DNA from: Lampris incognitus
Lineage: Eukaryota; Chordata; Actinopteri; Lampriformes; Lampridae
Reading direction: 5' to 3'
NCBI RefSeq assembly: GCF_029633865.1
Contig: NC_079219.1
Coordinates: 10,691,306-10,755,305 of the forward strand
DNA: 64,000 bases
Shown: positions 11,566 to 21,930 of the stretch, in pieces
Position numbering within the stretch: position 1 is the stretch's first letter
How the letters are laid out: each line of letters opens with the position of its first letter
Program-made: the position numbers and the translations under genes
Notes under the pieces: generated by a model
Told to the model about the DNA's origin: nothing
Seen by the model: the letters and a program-made list of their open reading frames with translations, nothing else
The model's database searches: none

Positions 11566-11976
11566 TTAAAATGTGTATATTGTTTTACTCATCTCATCAT
11601 CAGCCGCTTCTCCGGGGTCGGGTCGCGGTGGCAGCAAGCTCCAGACGTCCCTCTCCCCAGCTCCTCCCTCCAGCTGCTCCTGGGGGGGTCCCAGGGCGTT
11701 CCCAGGCCAAGTTCTGGGTCTACCCCGGGGTCTCCTCCCAGTTGGACGTGCCCGGAAAACCTCCAAAGGAAGGCGCCCAGGAGGCATCCGAATCAGATGC
11801 CCGAACCGCCTCAACTGGCTCCTTTCGATGCGAAGGAGCAGCGGCTCTGCTCCGAGCTCCCTCCGGAGGTCCGACCTCCTCACCCTATCTCTAAGGCTGA
11901 GCCCAGACACCCTACGGAGGAAGAGACTCGTTTCAGCCGCTTGAACAAGCGTAGGCGTAGAAGACCGGGTCGCCAC
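11566..11976 (-). pseudogene. Non-LTR retrotransposon RT C-terminal fragment
   Basis: The minus-strand frame reads SLFLRRVSGLSLRDRVRR, ERSQLRRFGHLIRMPPGRLP and RARPTGRRPRGRPRT, a tail sequence common in fish LINE polyproteins. Upstream RT motifs are absent. The LINE clade is not certain to me. It is a 5'-truncated dead copy. Confidence 0.7.
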
Positions 11977-12159
11977 AAAAATGTTTTATTTCTGAAATAC
12001 TGAAGGAGCACAAATGTTTATTTTAACGGAACAACCGAGCGCTAACGAACGAGACCGGTTTTGAACGATTTGAGCGATAATGGGGTGCAGAGTGACGTCA
12101 CTGCCTATAAATATAATACTGTAACGTGCATGGATAAGAAGACACGCTGATTCGCGGGT

Positions 12160-12655
12160 CTGACCCTTTAGTCGAGCGGTTAGCGATGTCTCCTGCGGTG
12201 CGGGCGATACGGGTTCGCGTCCCGGCCGCGGCAGTTCCTGTGGTTGCGTTGTCCCCCGAATTCACTACAATACTAATATCTCAAAAAGGGTTACAGAAAA
12301 AATGTTTCTTTGCACGGCACAGACGGGCACAAACCGAGTACTAACGAACGTCCCTTTAGTCGAGGTGTTAGCGATGTCTCCTGCGGTGCGGGCGATACGG
12401 GTTCGCGTCCCGGCCGCGGCAGTTCCTGTGGTTGCGTTGTCCCCCGAATTCGCTACAGTATTTAAAAAAATAAATCGCTTCTATGCACCCTATGCACTGC
12501 CTGTCGACACCTGTATGTCCTATCCTAGTTTTATGGCAGTCACTTGCGTTGTGGTCCCCTGGCTAGCTCCTTACTTGTGTTGTATTAACTCTCGGATGTA
12601 TACGTCGCTTTCGATAAAAGCGTCTGCTAAATGAAATTGTAATTGTAATCAATGT
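12160..12655 (+). mobile_element. tRNA-derived SINE with duplicated head
   Basis: Two nearly identical units (about 12170-12280 and 12353-12465) each carry an A-box-like TAGTCGAGCGG or TAGTCGAGGTG and a B-box GGTTCGCGTCCC. A single body follows, with the tail TCGCTTTCGATAAAAGCGTC TGCTAAATG (12600-12640), a tail shared by many fish SINEs and their L2-type partner LINEs. It is therefore a SINE and not a tRNA gene. Confidence 0.75.
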
Positions 12656-12838
12656 TGGGAAAAATATCTTTTAAGCAAAATCTGGTCGATAAAGGTGCGG
12701 GATCTCTCTGGTGCCGACGGTTTGTTTAGTTATGAACGATTCCTTCTGTTTAAATCCATTCCTGTAACAAGCAAAGAGTTTAACTGCGTAATGAAAGCGA
12801 TCCCTGATCGTTACCCCATCTCATGAAAAGCCAGCTTC

Positions 12839-13281
12839 TGTCACAGCCTCTCGCCCTTGACATCAGAGCGATCGCCCCTGACACCTGCTGACACCCCCCC
12901 CCTTCACCCCGGTACACCAGCTGGTCACGCCCTCTCTCCCTTGACATCAAAGCAATCAGCCTCTCGCCCTTGACATCAGAGCGATCGCCCTTGACACCTG
13001 CTGACCCCCCCCCCCTTCACCCCGGTACACCAGCTGGCCATCAAAGCAATCGCCGCTCTCCCGTGACATCAAAGCGATCGCCATCACCCTTAAAACGCCT
13101 CCCCTGTGGTCCAGTCTTCGCTGGAACGTCGCCTGTCATGGACTTCTGCCTGCCTGCCAGTCTACCTGCCACTGAGCCAACTCCTGCTCTGCCCCTGAGA
13201 TCGGCCACTTCAATAAAGACTTGATTCCTTCCCTTACCTGGTTGTCCTGTCTGCTTCTGGCTTCTTTCCTGATACGTGACG
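12839..13281 (+). mobile_element. Solo LTR, family C copy 1
   Basis: The element begins TGTCACAGCC, ends TACGTGACG and is flanked by GCTTC on both sides (12834-12838 and 13282-13286). It has an AATAAAG signal near 13212. An internal stretch of about 110 bases (CTCGCCCTTGACATCAGAGC onward) is repeated near 12850 and 12960. It is related to 14335-15226 on the other strand. It fits a gypsy-like or other LTR retrotransposon. Confidence 0.8.
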
Positions 13282-13477
13282 GCTTCAGGTTCAAGAAGCA
13301 CCGAGGATAAAACCATTTTCCATGATGCCTAGTGTTCACATTAGCCAGACTAAACGCAAAAATATAAAGTTCTATGAAAGAAGGAAAATCACTCCTAGAA
13401 GAAAAGTTTTTTAGGATAAATATTTTATAGGTATTGGTTGGCAAGGGGCATATACATTCAGTATTACCAAGAAGATT

Positions 13478-13910
13478 AAACCAGAATCAGAATCAGAAGA
13501 CTTTATTCATCCCAGAGAGTAAATTGAAGAAGTACACAACATTTTACACAATATATATATATATATAGTATATATTTATCCAACACATCTATATTTCTCC
13601 AAAATTTTAGATATTTAAAACAAAAGTTATTTTTGCGATGATGAACCAGAAACTGTAACGCATTTATTCTACTATTGTATACATTCAGTTACCTTTTGGA
13701 CCCAAATGAAAAATTATATATCATGTAAAACTAATCACAATAAATGTCTTTACACTTTATGAACATGATAAATGTGACGCTGAAATCACTGTAAACTTAT
13801 CGATTCCATACGGTAAATTTCACATACATAAACGCAAAATAAAAGTGTCCCCAGTTTTACTGGATTTTTATGTGAATAAAAATAAATATAATAAAATTTT
13901 AAAAAAAAAC
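13478..13910 (+). mobile_element. LINE 3'-end fragments
   Basis: The first part (13478-13530, AATCAGAATCAGAAGACTTT ATTCATCCC) is a common fish LINE-tail motif in reverse orientation, followed by a short TA repeat. From about 13600 a plus-strand frame reads CDDEPETVTHLFYYC, the cysteine/histidine tail motif of L1-type RT, and runs into an A-rich end at 13890-13910. Confidence 0.55.
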
Positions 13911-14334
13911 AAAGCGTGAGCTGCGTTGGATGAAACAGTTTAAACAAAAACATTGTATGTTGCGGTCAAGTTGTGCGTGTGACCGTATTTTAAAGGAGGA
14001 CCCTCCTGCTTTCGCTCCCGTCAGCAGTCTTTCACCTGCGGGCAACAGATGCATCTCGCGCCATAACTGATAATTTGATTAAAATGACGAACTTCTGTGA
14101 ACGCATTGTTATCCTTCGCTGTTGTGAATTACAAGGGACACCGCCACTCTCACTTTAAAAGCTGTCCTTGCACGTCCTTGTGTGGTTTTGCACATCAAGT
14201 CCTGCAGAAATGTAACAAATCAAAATGAGAAGGAAGAGAAAACCCTCAGAAGAGCTGGCTGGTGGCCCTCCTGCAGGCCCACGTCATCCCTTTGTGCAGG
14301 CACCGCATGAAACATTGAAAATACCTTAAATTTC
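13911..14334. other. Unassigned sequence
   Basis: I see no gene or known repeat here. Confidence 0.4.
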
Positions 14335-14478
14335 TGTCACGTATCTGGAAAATCCCCAAAGCAGACGGGACAACCCGGTAAGGGAAGAAATCAAGTCTTT
14401 CTTGAAGTGGCCGATCCCAGGGGTAGAGCAGGAGTTGGCTCAGTGGCAGGTAGACTGGCAGGCTGAAGTCCTTTAGGC

Positions 14479-15072
14479 CAGTGTTTCTCAACCGGGGGTC
14501 CGCGGACCCCTAGTGGTCCGTGGTGTAATTGCAAGGGGTCCGTGAAAATAAAATATCTTTAAAAAAAAGATCCTATGACATTTATAGAAATAGGATTATT
14601 TTACTCAAATGTGACTGAGACCTTTATCTACCTAAACTATAAAGGGTAACAGGACTTTTTTCTCTAATTACATCTGTTTCACAAGTGTAATTTGTTGTAT
14701 TTTAATAAGAGATCTCGCTCCTGTTTGCATTGTTAAAAGTTACTGCATAAAAATGCTGTTGTTACATATATCTGAAAGTTACTGCATAAAAATTCTGTTT
14801 TGTTACATATATCTGAAAGTTACTGAATACATATTCTGTTTTGTTACATATATCTGAAAGTTACTGCATAAGAATTCTGTTTTGTTAACTATATCTAAGT
14901 TACAACTGAAAGCTCTTATTTTTGCCCCAAAGAGTGAATAAATGCTATAATGCAATTTAAAATGCAGTTTCTACTGTTTCTATCAAATTGCAACCCCCCC
15001 CCCCCAAGATCAGGTGGAGGGGTCCTCAGGGTAGATCAAAAATACGCAGGGGGTCCAGGTGGAGAACCACTG
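14479..15072. mobile_element. Non-autonomous hAT element (MITE)
   Basis: The left end CAGTGTTTCTCAACCGGGGG and the reverse complement of the right end, CAGTGGTTCTCCACCTGGAC, are hAT-type terminal repeats. The 8-base duplication CTTTAGGC is perfect (14471-14478 and 15073-15080). There is no coding capacity. Four copies of a unit of about 41-43 bp fill 14739-14905. Confidence 0.9.
14739..14905. repeat. Tandem repeat, about 41 bp x 4
   Basis: The unit begins TTACTGCATAAAAATTCTG and ends CATATATCTGAAAG, repeated four times with few changes inside the hAT MITE. Confidence 0.85.
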
Positions 15073-15309
15073 CTTTAGGCAACAAACCATGAGTGGCAAC
15101 GTTCCAGCGAAGACCGGTCCACAGTGGAGGCTTCTTAAGGGCGAGGGTGGGCGATTGCTTGATGGCCAGCAGGTGTGCCGGGGTGAAGGCGGGGTGAGCA
15201 GGTGTCCAGGGCGAGGGGCTGTGACAATTTCGGAGTATTTTAAAGGTTCAAACAGCTGACAGAACTCTGAAAAACAGGTGTTTCCAAACCAATTAAAGGT
15301 AAATTTCAC

Positions 15310-15681
15310 CAGTTTTCAAGCGGACGTCCAATCAGCGGTGGCGGCACAACGTAGTCAGCTGAAGTGATAAACCCCTCAGTGCGTTGAGCCGAGACATCCG
15401 AGCTCGTCGCGGAGCCGAGTATGGGGCCTTTATTGTAGCGCAATCCTCTGTACGTGTGTGTGCGGAGAGTTGTGTAACCGTGTCTCCATCCGCGTGCGCG
15501 TAATCAGGTCTGTAAATGTGTTAAAGAATCTCTAAAAGGTGTGCCGAGATTTGTGAATGGGTACAGGGATCTGCAAATGTGTCCTTTCTAAAGTCTACAT
15601 ATTGACAAGCCGTCGATTTAAAATACAGCTCCGTCAATAAATAAATAGATGAATAAATAAAATATTAAGGCTCCCACAACT
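15310..15681. other. CpG-rich unassigned stretch
   Basis: Bases 15330-15560 are richer in CpG than the surroundings, as in a promoter or an unmethylated repeat, but no transcription unit is recognised next to it. Confidence 0.3.
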
Positions 15682-16019
15682 TCATTCATTATCTGAACCG
15701 CTTATCCTGCTCTCAGGAGCTTTTCCCAGCAGTCATTGGGCGGCAGGAGGGGCGACACCCTAAACAGGCCGCCAGGCCATCACACATGGCGCGCGCACAC
15801 GCACGCACGCACACGCACGCACGCACACACACTTTAGTGTGGCTGATTCACCTGACGTACATGTTGTTGGACCGTGGGAGGAAACCCACGCAGACACGGC
15901 GAGAACATGCAAACTCCACACAGAGGACGACCCCCAAGGTGGGACTACCCCGGGACTCGAACCCAGGACCTTCTCGCTGTGAGGCGACCGCGCTAACCAC
16001 TGCGCCACCGTGTCGCCCC
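15682..16019 (-). mobile_element. tRNA-derived SINE (family 1, DANA-like core)
   Basis: On the minus strand it has a tRNA-like head (A-box TGGCGCAGTGG, B-box GGGTTCGAGTCCC), the core GAGTTTGCATGTTCTC, and the tail GATAAGCGGTTC. The internal simple repeat is CA/CG-rich (15787-15835). Confidence 0.85.
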
Positions 16020-17309
16020 CTCTCAAATTTATAAACACTAAAAAGGTAATAAATCTGTCAAACTGTGTTGTGACCTCTTTAAATAAATGTTTTTTTCCCT
16101 TATCATAAATTTATATTAATGAAGCTTATCCCAATTCTGATTGTTTTTAATTTGTTTTTCATTCGTTACTCTTTTCTATTATCAGGAATCAGCAACATTT
16201 TATTTTTCATTTCATTTCACGCGACATGAAACTAAATGAGCTATCGTTTCCCCAGCCCACAGCAGCGCGAGACACAGACCAAAACACCACCGGCGTAACA
16301 TATTTATTATGGGCCCTGGTGCAACCCCCCCCCCCCCGTCTCTCTCTCACTCACTCACACACACCACCACCACCACCACCACCATAGGGGGGTTTAGTAA
16401 GTAATTTTAGTAATTTATATGTACAGCACCTTTCACAGATATACAATCACAAAGTGCTTCACAGCATAAAATATAACAAATAAAATAGAAATAGCAAAGT
16501 AACAGACAACGTTTACACAGATGAGTTATTGTAAAGGTCGGTATACGTCAAAGACTGGCTACACTTCAGGACCACGGAGAGCGGACGCACCGCGGACAGA
16601 GTTGGGAAACCTGAACAGACGGTCTCTCAATCACATCAGTCGACAAGGCGATGAAACAAGTCAACAAAGCCACTAGGCTGTAATCTAGCTAATAGCCTTG
16701 TCACAGGGGAGCACACATCAGACTCAAAACCTGCTAGACTGCATGGTTTGGCACGCACGCAGCACACGTTGCAGCTTTCCTTCTTTCCCTTGCTCTCCTT
16801 CCTCTTTTTACATCCACTTGTATGTGTGTAACTCATGCTCGCTGGCTTGATTTTACTTTTCTAACCTTACTTAGGTAGGCTAGATAGGTAAATGATATTG
16901 CGCGCGCTAAACAAGCCATCATCACAAGCTCACAACAGACACGTAACATTGGACCAGGACAATGCATGCAGAAATACTGACGGGCCCCCCCTAGCGACGG
17001 GCCCTGGTGCCACTGCACCGGCTGCACCGCCTGTTTTTACGCCAGTGCAAAACACTACAAGAACACGTACATCAAACTACCACAACAAACAAACAAAAAC
17101 GAAACAAAAAACAAAATCACTGTCCCGAGGGAACTGAGGCCAGGATGACTGTCGGAACCGGAACCGCCGGTCTGCATGAGCTAGCGGTTAGCTTAGCCTG
17201 CCCGGCTTCCGCGTCGTGTCAGACCGCCCTCGGTGTTACCTCCTCGGGCGCAGCTCCAGGCGGGGCCGTGGTCCCTGGGCCCACCGGACGCGGCTCCCCC
17301 AGCCGATCC
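16020..17309. other. Mixed unassigned sequence with short repeats
   Basis: It contains C and CAC runs (16326-16385), a LINE-tail-like motif near 16410-16475, and AAAC-rich sequence near 17085-17120. The words GGCGTAA and GGGCCCTGGTGC occur near 16286-16325 and, inverted, near 16995-17045, hinting at the ends of an unidentified element of about 760 bp. Confidence 0.3.
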
Positions 17310-17435
17310 AACGCCAATTATTATCCAACTATTTTTACTTATTTAAATCCATATTATGTTTCTTTGTTTACCCTTATGTTTAGCACGCCTGCCCTGTGTG
17401 CATAGTCGATCGTTTTCTTAATAAAGATCGAAAGA
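17310..17435 (+). mobile_element. Possible LINE 3' tail
   Basis: An AT-rich segment ends in AATAAAGATCG and an A-rich run near 17420-17440. The assignment rests only on this layout. Confidence 0.3.
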
Positions 17436-18474
17436 AAAAGGGGCGGGGCCCCGAGGCGTTCTGTAACTACACATCAAAATCTGATTGGCTGATGATACAG
17501 TCACTCAAAGTTGTAATCCGTTTGCGGCTTCGGGCTTCAGCCACAGGCTAGCGGTACAAACCAGCGCTGGCCCGAGGAGCCGTGACGCGTTTAGCTGGCG
17601 CAGGACCCCCCTGCTCATCCCCACCTGCTCATCCCCAGCAGCAAACAAAACACTTGAATTCAGACACATTTCAGGCGCACTTCCAGCTTAACTATGAAAA
17701 ACAAGTTAGGATTTTGATCTCGACAGCTCCAGCAGGAAGGCCCTGACAGCCCACCACTGGGACTGGACTGGGACTAAACACATGGGGTATTCGTCACATT
17801 CGAAGACCTTCTTTTGTTGTTTTTCCAGCCATTTTTCGCCCCGCCTATATATTTGGCACGACACTCCACAGCTTTTAAAGGGTAGGCTGCAATAATAGAA
17901 ATGCATCTTGATCACCTCTCTGGCCTATACTTACACACAGTATTTCCGTATCATGATGTGTTTGAATATTACTTCTGGCCTAAATGATTCACCTAACATT
18001 TTAATACAGTAATTGTTTTGCACATTCATTATGTTTTTTTTTTTTTTTGGTAGGCATTTGGAAAAATTATAACATCACGTCTGTATTGCAATAGATTGTG
18101 GGTAATTCTGGTGGAGTCTGCAGTCCACTTGAGGCCCCTTGTGGACTGGATGAATTATGGATTTGGACAGCCCTCGGACGTCCCGGGGACCAGTCCACGG
18201 TGCGGTGAGCTTGGGCAAGCAACACGAGAGCGATTTAATACTTTATTACAACACTCTGGAAACGCTGAACTTGGTCTTAATGAAGAGCCTGCTCGCCTTC
18301 ACTCAGACAGAGACACCGGCACAAATCAAAGCTCCTGCTCCAAAATTTTAAGAATTTTCACCCTTCTGAATAAAATAGTGGGTTGAGAAGTTTTTTTATT
18401 CAACTATTTGGTATAATTTGTCAGTTTTCTCAAATGACATCCAAATATGTCCGGTATTTTTCATTTAATATGAT
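17436..18474. other. Unassigned sequence
   Basis: About 1 kb with no recognised gene or repeat apart from a T run near 18031. Confidence 0.4.
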
Positions 18475-18603
18475 GCCCTGTGATGGCCTGGCGGCCTGTC
18501 CAGGGTGTCTCCCCGCCGGCCGCCCAGTGACTGCTGGGATAGGCTCCAGCATCCCGCTACCTTGATAGCAGGATAAGCGGTTTGGATAATGGATGGATGG
18601 ATG
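18475..18603 (+). mobile_element. SINE family 1, 3' fragment
   Basis: The 3' body and tail of SINE family 1 (GGCGGCCTGTCCAGGGTGTC through GATAAGCGG and ATGG units) are present; the tRNA-like head is missing. Confidence 0.8.
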
Positions 18604-19070
18604 TTTGAAGACTGACTTGAACATGATGTACTGGGAATGGGTAATGGGTGTGTCGTACATTTATCACATATTCTTCAGTCTTTCACTCAAATTTCATTTG
18701 GGAGAATTTAGCCTAAACGAGAACATTTACAACCGTCCAATTCAGTTCGGTGGCATATTGTGTCAGTGGATATTTTCACGTTAGAATAAAATACACTCCA
18801 CCTGCCGTTGATGAAAGAGTTACAAACCAAATGTGAATCACAAGATTTCATCCAACTATTCATTTTCAGTTCAAATTGTTTTCAAAAGCATTAAAACACA
18901 GCATACAAAAACGAAGTTATATAACAAACATGTTTATTTAATTTACATGTGTACAGAGATCACTTCTGACTGCTGAAAGCCACAATCAGAGGTTTTATTT
19001 TAGCTGCCATAGCTGAAGTTCCACAAAGACTTCAAAACTGTCAAATCAGTTTATCAAGAAAAAGTTCACA
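18604..19070. other. Sequence downstream of the TIF1-like gene, unassigned
   Basis: Nothing is recognised. The 3' end of the TIF1-like transcript is not located; AATAAA-like words occur on the minus strand near 18990 and elsewhere. Confidence 0.3.
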
Positions 19071-19975
19071 GGCGTGCGGGTGGCATGGCGGTCTATTCCG
19101 TTGCCTACTAACACGGGGATCGCCTGTTTGAATCCCCGTGTTACCTCCTGCTGATCGGGTGTCCCTACAGACACAACTGGCCGTGTCTGCGGGTGGGAAG
19201 CCGGATGTGGCTATGTGTCCTGGTTGCTGCACTAGCACCTCCTCTGGTGTGGTTGGGGGGGAATAGCGTGAGCCTCTCACCTGTGTGGAGTACAAATTGT
19301 ACTCCATATGCACTCCGTATGTACTCTGTAGTTTTCCACTTCTCTGTGTGTATGAAACTTCTCACTCACTGCAGACACACATACCCATACATGGCCACTA
19401 TATCATGAGGGCCTCCCCGTTGCCGTGTCCCAGGCACTGCCTGGGACAGCAAAGATAAGAGTAATGGACCTACAGACACTCACCAGACACAGAACATGAT
19501 TAACGCAGATGTTTACATGCATTCCTTTGTAAGACTACACCTTAGTTAATGCAGGAAACATAGGGTATGACGCGATGGACTGTTCTATAAAAAAACCACT
19601 ACCTCCAGCTCAGGGGAGAGCATATCGACACAGACGAACCTCTGTGTAGCCTTATGTCTCTCCATCTGCAGATCCAATAAAGATTCTCTGTTGGCTCCAA
19701 TATTTGTCCGATGATTATTCTCCCCAGAGGTTGCTGGGGCAAGAGCCCATTTAAGGATAAAGGAAAATCCACAACACGCGCTACGTCCCCCTGGTGAAAC
19801 TCCTCACTGTCAGGTGAAAAGAAGCGGCTGATAACTCCACATGTACCGGAGGAGGCTTGTGGTAGTCTGCAGCCCTCCCCGGATCGGCAGAGGGGGTGGA
19901 GCAGCGACCAGCGACCGGGACGGCTCGAAAGAGTGGGGTAATTGGCCAGATACAATTGGGGAGAAAGGGGGGGGG
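19071..19975 (+). mobile_element. tRNA-derived SINE (family 2), split by an LTR-like insert
   Basis: The head (19071-19150) has GGTGGCATGGCGG as A-box region and TTTGAATCCCCGTG as B-box region. The body resumes at about 19774 with GCGCTACGTCCCCCTGGTG and ends near 19975 in a G run. It matches the uninterrupted copy at 45875-46327. Confidence 0.8.
19282..19773 (+). mobile_element. LTR-like insertion in SINE family 2
   Basis: Relative to the intact SINE at 45875, about 490 bases are inserted. They begin TGTGTGGAG and end AAATCCACA, contain a TATA-like TTCTATAAAA near 19583 and an AATAAAG near 19676. This is the layout of a solo LTR. Only a weak 3-4 base flank match (CAC) is seen. Confidence 0.5.
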
Positions 19976-20118
19976 GGTCTTAGAAAAAATAAATAAAATT
20001 TGACATTTACATGTTTTCTGTGGGAGTGAAAATGGATGAGGGATGCATCAGTAAAGTAACTGGTTACTTCCTTACATGGCAAGATCCCGTCACTTACTCC
20101 GCGCGCCGCCCGATCTCA

Positions 20119-20646
20119 TCATTTACCCATGTGGTCCATCTTTCTTTTCATCTTTATGGCTTTTTTTTTCTTTGCAGCAGGCAACCAGCTGACGCCCAGA
20201 AAATCTCTCAGTCTTTTCCGGGTCTCCCTGAGCTTCGACTCTGCCAGCCTGTCACTGAGTTTAGAGTTTACCAGGACCGTAGACCTGTCTGACCCCTCAC
20301 CACCCACTCCTGGCTCCTCCCTACACTTTCTGACTTCACTGGCAGTGAAAGCATGTGACTCGTTAAGCCCTGCCTCCCAGGTGCGACAGGTGCTCGAATC
20401 TCCGACCGCCAACTCCTCACCCGTCTTCTTCTGACTCCTGTTTATGCCGGTTGTGGCCTTTGACCCCTCAGTATCATCTGTACCCACATCTGACTGCGTG
20501 TGGCAGTCAGTCGGCGGTCCCGCTGCACTTGCCAGCTGTGTGGTTCTGTGTTGCTGCAGGAGGGACGGGTGGAGCTGTAATCCAAGCGTCTCCACCAACT
20601 TTATCCGAAAGTTTTCCTGAAGCTTCATCAGCTCTTCGCTGTTTTC
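20119..20646 (-). CDS. TIF1-like last exon: bromodomain end and basic tail
   Basis: Acceptor TGTTGCCAG. The first residues, [22 protein letters not shown], fit the last bromodomain helix. About 150 poorly conserved residues follow, then a lysine/arginine-rich tail with [13 protein letters not shown], a likely nuclear localisation signal, before the stop at 20119. Confidence 0.85.
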   Translation of the reverse strand, partial: ENSEELMKLQENFRIKLVETLGLQLHPSLLQQHRTTQLASAAGPPTDCHTQSDVGTDDTEGSKATTGINRSQKKTGEELAVGDSSTCRTWEAGLNESHAFTASEVRKCREEPGVGGEGSDRSTVLVNSKLSDRLAESKLRETRKRLRDFLGVSWLPAAKKKKAIKMKRKMDHMGK

Positions 20647-21653
20647 CTGGCAACACAAACGACGACCGGGGTTAGACGAAGAAAAATAATCCCGTCTTAA
20701 TCTGCAGCCAGTCCAACTCCAAACTCACTGTTTTACAACCAGCGCCATGTTTAGACCAGAACAGGACTTTTGAGGTCTTTCCCCTCATGGGCTGGAGTTG
20801 ATTTTAAACAGATTTTCTAAACTGAACACAGGGATTCAAACACATGTATGGTGAAAAAAGCGGCATTCGCCAAAAAGCGAGTTGTTTACATCGCTGGACC
20901 AGCTCCACAACATGCTGAAAACCAACAGCAGATGTATGAGTGTTACTGAAAATACATTGGAATATTTTATCTTGGAACGCACAAGTTCTCATTTAAAACA
21001 AAGTAATGGTCATCAGACTACGAACATAAACATCCACAAAGGTGACCTAACAAAAAAAAAAAATCCCTTTCTCAGATATTTTACAAATAAGTATAATTTT
21101 CCCACAATTTATTTCACAAGGAAAGTGTCAGTCATCAATAAAAAATAAATTCTCCCATTAAAGACTAGTGTGACACTCCAGAAGTCAGGGGCCTGTGCGG
21201 GGCTTAGACCTCTGGGTTGGACCACAGGGCAGTAAATTCGGGCTGTCATCTTTGGTTTACGTTACCGTTGAAACGGACAAGAAGTGGAGGAAGTTCCAGA
21301 TGTCAGAGATGAACTCTGAGGGTGTGCGGTACGGCGGCGAGCGGAGGTGAGAGAGACGCTCACAGATGAAACTGAGAGGCGATGACCCGCCGAAAACCTG
21401 CAGGGAGCAGCCAGTCTATTAGATATGGCCAATATGAGTTGATATTAAATATCATTATACGGTTACGTTTTAGGGGACACAAATACAGCACAGATCATAT
21501 TATAGCAACAATATGGAGAAATTACATTTACCATGCCTGTTCTATGCCGTACAGATCATCAATGCTGTTAACTGAGATCGACTGTGAGGATGGCTGCATG
21601 AGAACAGCTAGCCTTATCAACTGACTGGTATTAAATGGCTTTGTGATTTCATC

Positions 21654-21688
<35 letters not shown>

Positions 21689-21889
21689 CGAGTGAGTAAA
21701 TGAGTGAGTGAGTGAGTGAGTGAGAGAGAGAAAGAAGGAGAGTATAAAAAGGCCATTAATATAGGTTGTTCTAAACAATCACTCAGGATTCTGAATGATC
21801 AGATTGCCAATCGGCACAAGCAAAGGTCACGTTCTATCAAATGACACACATGGAGAGAGAGAGAGAAACAGACAGACAGAGAGACAGAC

Positions 21890-21930
<41 letters not shown>

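Larger units (their letters stand above)
14335..15226 (-). mobile_element. Solo LTR, family C copy 2, interrupted
   Basis: Read on the minus strand it starts TGTCACAGCCCC and ends TACGTGACA, matching 12839-13281. ATTTC flanks both ends (14330-14334 and 15227-15231). A 594 bp hAT MITE sits inside (14479-15072), so the LTR alone is about 290 bp; it lacks the internal duplication seen in copy 1. Confidence 0.85.

Noticed and set aside
12170..12240. tRNA gene
   Set aside because: A- and B-boxes are present, but the unit is duplicated and joined to a SINE body and tail; no clean cloverleaf with an acceptor stem was seen.
16286..17045. DNA transposon with GGCGTAA / GGGCCCTGGTGC ends
   Set aside because: The inverted match is short and patchy and no target duplication was found; kept only as a note.
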